64,000 nucleotides of DNA from Gammaproteobacteria bacterium (lineage in GTDB: Bacteria > Pseudomonadota > Gammaproteobacteria > Tenderiales > Tenderiaceae), in NCBI GenBank assembly GCA_021731365.1, contig JAKFXL010000037.1, positions 61,937-125,936 of the forward strand, in the 5' to 3' direction. Of the stretch, positions 60,619 to 64,000 are shown piece by piece (the stretch's first letter is position 1; each line of letters opens with the position of its first letter). The position numbers were made by a program, and so were the translations under genes. Below the pieces are notes generated by a model. The model ran no database searches. It saw only the letters and a list, made by a program, of their open reading frames with translations, and had not been told where the DNA came from.

Positions 60619-61227
60619 TCAAGGACGTGATGGGTACATGCCGTTGACGCAGATAATGAAGTTTATACCCAGATATGGCGGATGGTTATCAAAGGCCTGG
60701 CCGTTGCCGGTGGCACCCACAGTCACTGTCCCTGAGCCACTGACGGCGGTGCTGATATTGCCGAGTGCCACCAGATTTGCTGTGGGTGCAGGGGTAATGT
60801 AAATGTCGGCGCCGCCAGGTCCTCCTGCCGCAGTACATAAAGAAGCCCCTGCTGTAGGTGTGCTCGTACCACCTCCTTGTGTAGAGACATTCAAGGTTGT
60901 GGTTGCACCAAGCCCCGTTAATGACAGCGTCGCTGGGTGGGTGTGAGAAGGGAGGTTGTTTTGGGTGAGAGTTGTGTCTGCCATGCCGCCTTGCTGGCCA
61001 AGTGTGTAACTGGGCAGCCCAAGACCCTGGCCCATGCCGATGGGCATACGTCCGCGCAAGTCGGGTAGTGCAAACGTAGTGGTTCCATTGCCGCCAAACT
61101 TTGTGCCGAGCAGTGAGAAAAGTGCAGTGTTTTGTTGAATGGCGATTACAGCGCCGTCACATATTGCCCAATTCTGCGGCGCCCAATCCATTGGCCACAT
61201 TACTATTGTTCCGAGATAACCATCCAT
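60619..61227 (-). CDS. Phage tail collar domain protein, microcystin-dependent-protein type
   Basis: 202 residues from ATG 61227, preceded by AAGGAA at good spacing; the frame is open a further 78 codons but without family resemblance. It has a tail-collar domain (about 4-60: GTIVMWPMDWAPQNWAICDG and FALPDLRGRMPIGMGQG) and a C-terminus NHPPYLGINFIICVNGMYPSR, typical of the Mdp-like proteins found in many non-phage genomes. The middle is Gly/Thr/Ser-rich. Related proteins trimerise and fold like tail-fibre collars, some on the cell surface. No other phage genes are near. It is divergent from a giant secreted protein, so a shared surface role is possible. Confidence 0.85.
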   Translation of the reverse strand: MDGYLGTIVMWPMDWAPQNWAICDGAVIAIQQNTALFSLLGTKFGGNGTTTFALPDLRGRMPIGMGQGLGLPSYTLGQQGGMADTTLTQNNLPSHTHPATLSLTGLGATTTLNVSTQGGGTSTPTAGASLCTAAGGPGGADIYITPAPTANLVALGNISTAVSGSGTVTVGATGNGQAFDNHPPYLGINFIICVNGMYPSRP

Positions 61228-61559
61228 CGAATTTTCCTTACGTTTTGGTTGTGATTGAAAACGCCACCCGTCAGTGACGGGCTCTTTTCCAGAATGGCAG
61301 ATTAAATTCTTTCCTTCAAATAAATTTAAAGTAGATCGGAGGGCAATCCGATAGTAATCATGCTCGTTCTGTTTGTAACAGAATGATGCGGGACTGCATC
61401 TTAGGGTGGTGAATAAAAACAGATGGATGGTGTTGATATCAACACGGATGTGAAAAATCAAAATTTTGGTTTAATCAGGCCCTCTGCCTGAACTGTGCAT
61501 GATTCATTTGGCCTCAGTTTTTTATAAATAAGCATGTTCTAACTATCCTGGAGGGATAA
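61228..61559. other. Intergenic region rich in inverted repeats (332 bp)
   Basis: The divergent control region between the collar-domain gene and the giant repeat protein contains at least six inverted repeats. They are CCCGTC-AGT-GACGGG (61267-61281), ATCGGA-GGGCAA-TCCGAT (61335-61352), TTCTGTT-TGT-AACAGAA (61367-61383), GATGC-GGGACT-GCATC (61385-61400), the perfect 16-bp GTGTTGATATCAACAC (61430-61445) and TCAGGC-CCTCT-GCCTGA (61475-61491). It could hold operators or a structured RNA on either strand. No known riboswitch core was recognised. Confidence 0.6.
61430..61445. promoter_or_regulatory. Perfect 16-bp palindrome, possible operator
   Basis: GTGTTGATATCAACAC reads the same on both strands. 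It lies about midway between the two divergent start codons (115 bases before the giant protein, about 200 before the collar gene). The shape suits a dimeric DNA-binding regulator; no named regulator site is recognised. Confidence 0.5.
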
Positions 61560-64000
61560 ATGAACAAATCGAATTTTGCATGGCTGCCGCTGACAAAAAT
61601 AGCGCTCCAGTTATCAATATTGCTCTCCCTCTTTATGGTGGTTTTTCAGGCCAGTGCGGCTGTTCTGGATTCTGATGCTGCTGCTCACGAGATTATATTT
61701 ATTGAAGGCAATGTCGCTGATTATCCGACATTGTTGAGTGGTGTTAAGCCGGGCGCGGAGGTGCACCTGCTTGATGCCACACAGGATGGTCTGGCGCAGA
61801 TGGCGCTGATTCTGGCAGGGCGTAGCGAGGTTGATGCAATTCATGTTGTGTCCCACGGTTCGTCTGGCACTTTACAACTGGGCACGTTTGATTTGACCAC
61901 ACAAAACCTGGGTGTTCGCACTGCTGAACTTGTGGTTATTGGTAATAGCTTGAAGCGCGGAGGGGAGATCCTGCTCTATGGATGTAATGTTGCTGCTGAC
62001 ATGGCAGGCCAGCGGTTTGTCCGGGATTTTGCCACAGCGACAGGTGCACATGTTGCCGCATCGAATAACCTGACTGGGGCCGCAGACAAGGGTGGCGATT
62101 GGCGGCTGGAAGTCAGCACAGGGCCAATTAATGTGGCTTCCCTGGCACCCGCAGATTACAAAGGTGTATTGGCAAACGGCACACTCACATTTACCTCTGA
62201 TGGCGGTTGGACAGGCGGTGTTGCTACAGATGGCCAAGGTGGTTCAACGGATCTGGCTGGCATTGTCATTCAAGTGCTTAACATCAGCGATACCAGTGGC
62301 ACCAGTGTCGGAAAGATTGAGTGGTACAACAATGCTGATCTGGGTCTGCCTGCGGGAGGTTTTACAGGCCTGACCACTTTTGATGGAAGCGTTGCTGCCG
62401 GTTGGAAGGGGATGAGAATTAAGAGCTCCGATGGCTCCGATTTCCAGATCAACCAGTTTAAATGGTACGACTGGAGCTGGACGGGGGGCACAGTCAACGT
62501 GGTGGGATACAACAATGGTAGCGTGGTCACCTCGACAAGCTTCATGGCCAATATCAATTCCAGTGTAATCACAGTGAATTTGGGTACGGGCTTCGACGTC
62601 GTTGATGATGTCCGCATCACCTACGCCGTCGGCGATGGTTACGGCACGATTAACGATATCCAGATCGCTGATTTCGCACCCCCCACTATCACCTCAGCTA
62701 CTTATGATGCTTCAAGCAACGTCTTGGCAGTGACTGCCAGCTACATGACAACAGGCGATACTATCGATGTAAGCCAGCTGACCCTGACCGGGCAGGGCGG
62801 GGGGACTTACACGCTGACCTCACCCAATGTGACGGCCTCCAGCAGCACCGCTTTTTCGGTGACGCTGAACTCCGCCGACCAGAGTGGTGTAGAGGCGTTG
62901 CTCAATAATAACGGCACCTCGTCGGTGGGCGGCACCACCTATAATCTGGCAGGGGCAACGAACTGGAATAGCACCGCGGCTTCGGCTGCCGACCTTACCG
63001 GCAACGGCATTACCGTCAGTAACGTCTTCGTGCCCGGTGCGCCAACCATCGGCACGGCGACGGCAGGTGATACCCAGGCGACGGTTAATTTCACCGCGCC
63101 GGGTTCCAGTGGTAGCAGTGCCATCACCACCTATACCGCGACGGCCAGTCCCGGCGGGATGAGCGGGACCTGCGCGGGTCCGACGGCGTGCGCGATCACG
63201 GTCACAGGTTTAACCAATGGTGTCGCCTATACCTTCACTGTGACGGCGACTAACTCAGCGGGTACCGGCAGCGCCTCATCCGCCTCTAACAGCGTGACGC
63301 CGAAGGCGAGCCAGACCATCACCTTCTCTAATCCGGGTGCCCAGAGCTTTGGTACAACACCGACATTGAGTGCGACGGCGACGTCGAGTCTGGCGGTGAG
63401 TTTCAGTTCGACCACTACCGGTGTCTGCACCATCACCAGTGGCGGCGCACTGACCTTTGTCACCACCGGCACCTGTACCATTGATGCCGATCAGGCGGGC
63501 AATGGCAGTTATCTGGCTGCGGCTACGGTCAGCCGCTCCTTTAGTGTGCTTCCGGTAGTCCCCGGTGCGCCGACCATCGGTACGGCGACGGCAGGTGATA
63601 CCCAGGCATCGGTGACCTTCTCCGCCCCTGCCGCCAACGGTGGCAGCGCCATCACTGGTTATACCGTCACCTCCAGCCCCGGCGGTATTACTGGTTCGGG
63701 TGCTTCCAGCCCCATCACGGTCACAGGTTTAACCAATGGTGTCGCCTATACCTTTACGGTGACGGCGACTAACTCAGCGGGTACCGGCAGCGCCTCATCC
63801 GCCTCTAACAGCGTGACGCCGAAGGCGAGCCAGACCATCACCTTCGCTAATCCGGGTGCCCAGAGCTTTGGTACAACACCGACATTGAGTGCGACGGCGA
63901 CGTCGAGTCTGGCGGTGAGTTTCAGTTCGACCACTACCGGTGTCTGCACCATCACCAGTGGCGGCGCACTGACCTTTGTCACCACCGGCACCTGTACCAT
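61560..64000 (+). CDS. Giant secreted repeat protein: DUF4347-like domain plus fibronectin III-type repeats (3' truncated)
   Basis: The frame is open from ATG 61560 (GGAGGG just upstream) to the window edge, 813 visible residues. A signal peptide (about 1-33) precedes a DUF4347-like domain (about 45-200) with the paired motifs HVVSHGSSGTLQLG (His99) and LLYGCNVAAD (Cys142). The His-Gly and Gly-Cys pattern recalls caspase-fold peptidases. A beta-rich stretch (about 210-490) leads into fibronectin III-type domains (from residues 492 and 668, starting PGAPTIGTATAGDTQA) alternating with an Ig-like repeat (ASQTITF.NPGAQSFGTTPTL). Low-Lys/Arg, Thr/Ser/Gly-rich composition fits a surface adhesin or secreted matrix protein. 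The C-terminus, where an RTX or type I signal would lie, is not seen. Confidence 0.85.
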   Translation, partial: MNKSNFAWLPLTKIALQLSILLSLFMVVFQASAAVLDSDAAAHEIIFIEGNVADYPTLLSGVKPGAEVHLLDATQDGLAQMALILAGRSEVDAIHVVSHGSSGTLQLGTFDLTTQNLGVRTAELVVIGNSLKRGGEILLYGCNVAADMAGQRFVRDFATATGAHVAASNNLTGAADKGGDWRLEVSTGPINVASLAPADYKGVLANGTLTFTSDGGWTGGVATDGQGGSTDLAGIVIQVLNISDTSGTSVGKIEWYNNADLGLPAGGFTGLTTFDGSVAAGWKGMRIKSSDGSDFQINQFKWYDWSWTGGTVNVVGYNNGSVVTSTSFMANINSSVITVNLGTGFDVVDDVRITYAVGDGYGTINDIQIADFAPPTITSATYDASSNVLAVTASYMTTGDTIDVSQLTLTGQGGGTYTLTSPNVTASSSTAFSVTLNSADQSGVEALLNNNGTSSVGGTTYNLAGATNWNSTAASAADLTGNGITVSNVFVPGAPTIGTATAGDTQATVNFTAPGSSGSSAITTYTATASPGGMSGTCAGPTACAITVTGLTNGVAYTFTVTATNSAGTGSASSASNSVTPKASQTITFSNPGAQSFGTTPTLSATATSSLAVSFSSTTTGVCTITSGGALTFVTTGTCTIDADQAGNGSYLAAATVSRSFSVLPVVPGAPTIGTATAGDTQASVTFSAPAANGGSAITGYTVTSSPGGITGSGASSPITVTGLTNGVAYTFTVTATNSAGTGSASSASNSVTPKASQTITFANPGAQSFGTTPTLSATATSSLAVSFSSTTTGVCTITSGGALTFVTTGTCT
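63195..64000 (+). repeat. Near-identical 519-bp-period repeat inside the giant gene
   Basis: Bases 63195-63481 recur at 63714-64000, offset 519 bases (173 codons), with only three mismatches in 287 positions (two silent, one Ser/Ala). The unit encodes half a fibronectin III-type domain plus the Ig-like domain. The second copy is cut by the window edge, so more copies probably follow. The first FN3 region has three extra codons relative to the second. Confidence 0.95.

Noticed and set aside
60619..61227. Prophage remnant based on the tail-collar domain
   Set aside because: No integrase, capsid, terminase, lysis gene or attachment repeat is near; Mdp-type collar proteins are common outside phages.
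63195..64000. CRISPR array or mobile-element repeat
   Set aside because: The repeats are in-frame coding units of 173 codons with no unique spacers and no transposase.

Overview
The window is a chromosomal segment from a Gram-negative bacterium, almost certainly a gammaproteobacterium. The evidence is the fabA-fabB pair for anaerobic unsaturated fatty acid synthesis, the Pseudomonas-like order leuC-leuD-leuB-asd-usg-fimV, the queA-tgt-yajC-secD-secF cluster, the ribD-ribE-ribBA-ribH-nusB-thiL-pgpA cluster, and a TonB-dependent receptor. I cannot name the species. The large glycogen gene set and the c-di-GMP enzymes would suit an environmental, possibly autotrophic lineage, but that is inference.

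Layout. 1-2.4 kb: the 3' end of a TonB-dependent receptor, a periplasmic ABC-type binding protein and a 33-residue single-span membrane protein. 2.4-7.4 kb: trmO, fabA, fabB, rlmL. 7.4-12.5 kb: a chemoreceptor on the minus strand, then a two-gene operon for a von Willebrand A (VWA) membrane protein and an acidic coiled-coil membrane protein. 12.5-22.4 kb: a LysR regulator divergent from leuCDB, asd, the asd-like paralogue usg, fimV and an EcfT-like membrane gene. 22.4-29.2 kb: glycogen/alpha-glucan genes (glgB, glgC, a GH57 enzyme, malQ). 29.2-35.7 kb: rlmJ, a GNAT-like gene, a large lipoprotein of unknown function and a second glgC.

35.7-41.5 kb: tRNA-Leu(CAA) with a clear promoter, then queA-tgt-yajC-secD-secF. 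41.5-53.1 kb: a diguanylate cyclase, glyA-nrdR and the riboflavin/thiamine/phospholipid block, then a GGDEF-EAL protein. 53.3-56.5 kb: folE2 and queD (start and stop codons overlap) and dxs. 56.9-60.5 kb: a Sel1-repeat protein and sucCD. 60.6-64 kb: a lone phage-tail-collar-type gene facing away from the start of a giant secreted repeat protein that runs off the window. The ~330 bp between these two is unusually rich in inverted repeats.

How the genes connect. Queuosine synthesis recurs: queA and tgt modify the tRNA, while folE2 and queD make the early precursor. Riboflavin synthesis is nearly complete (ribD, ribE, ribBA, ribH), but the GTP cyclohydrolase II half of RibBA lacks its zinc cysteines. 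Glycogen synthesis and remodelling is split over two clusters, each with its own glgC, and no glycogen synthase lies here. Two c-di-GMP enzymes and a large surface protein share the right half of the window.

The best candidates for undescribed biology are the giant DUF4347-type protein with its structured divergent upstream region and solo collar-domain partner, the VWA/acidic-protein operon, the orphan 891-residue lipoprotein, and the 33-residue membrane protein.
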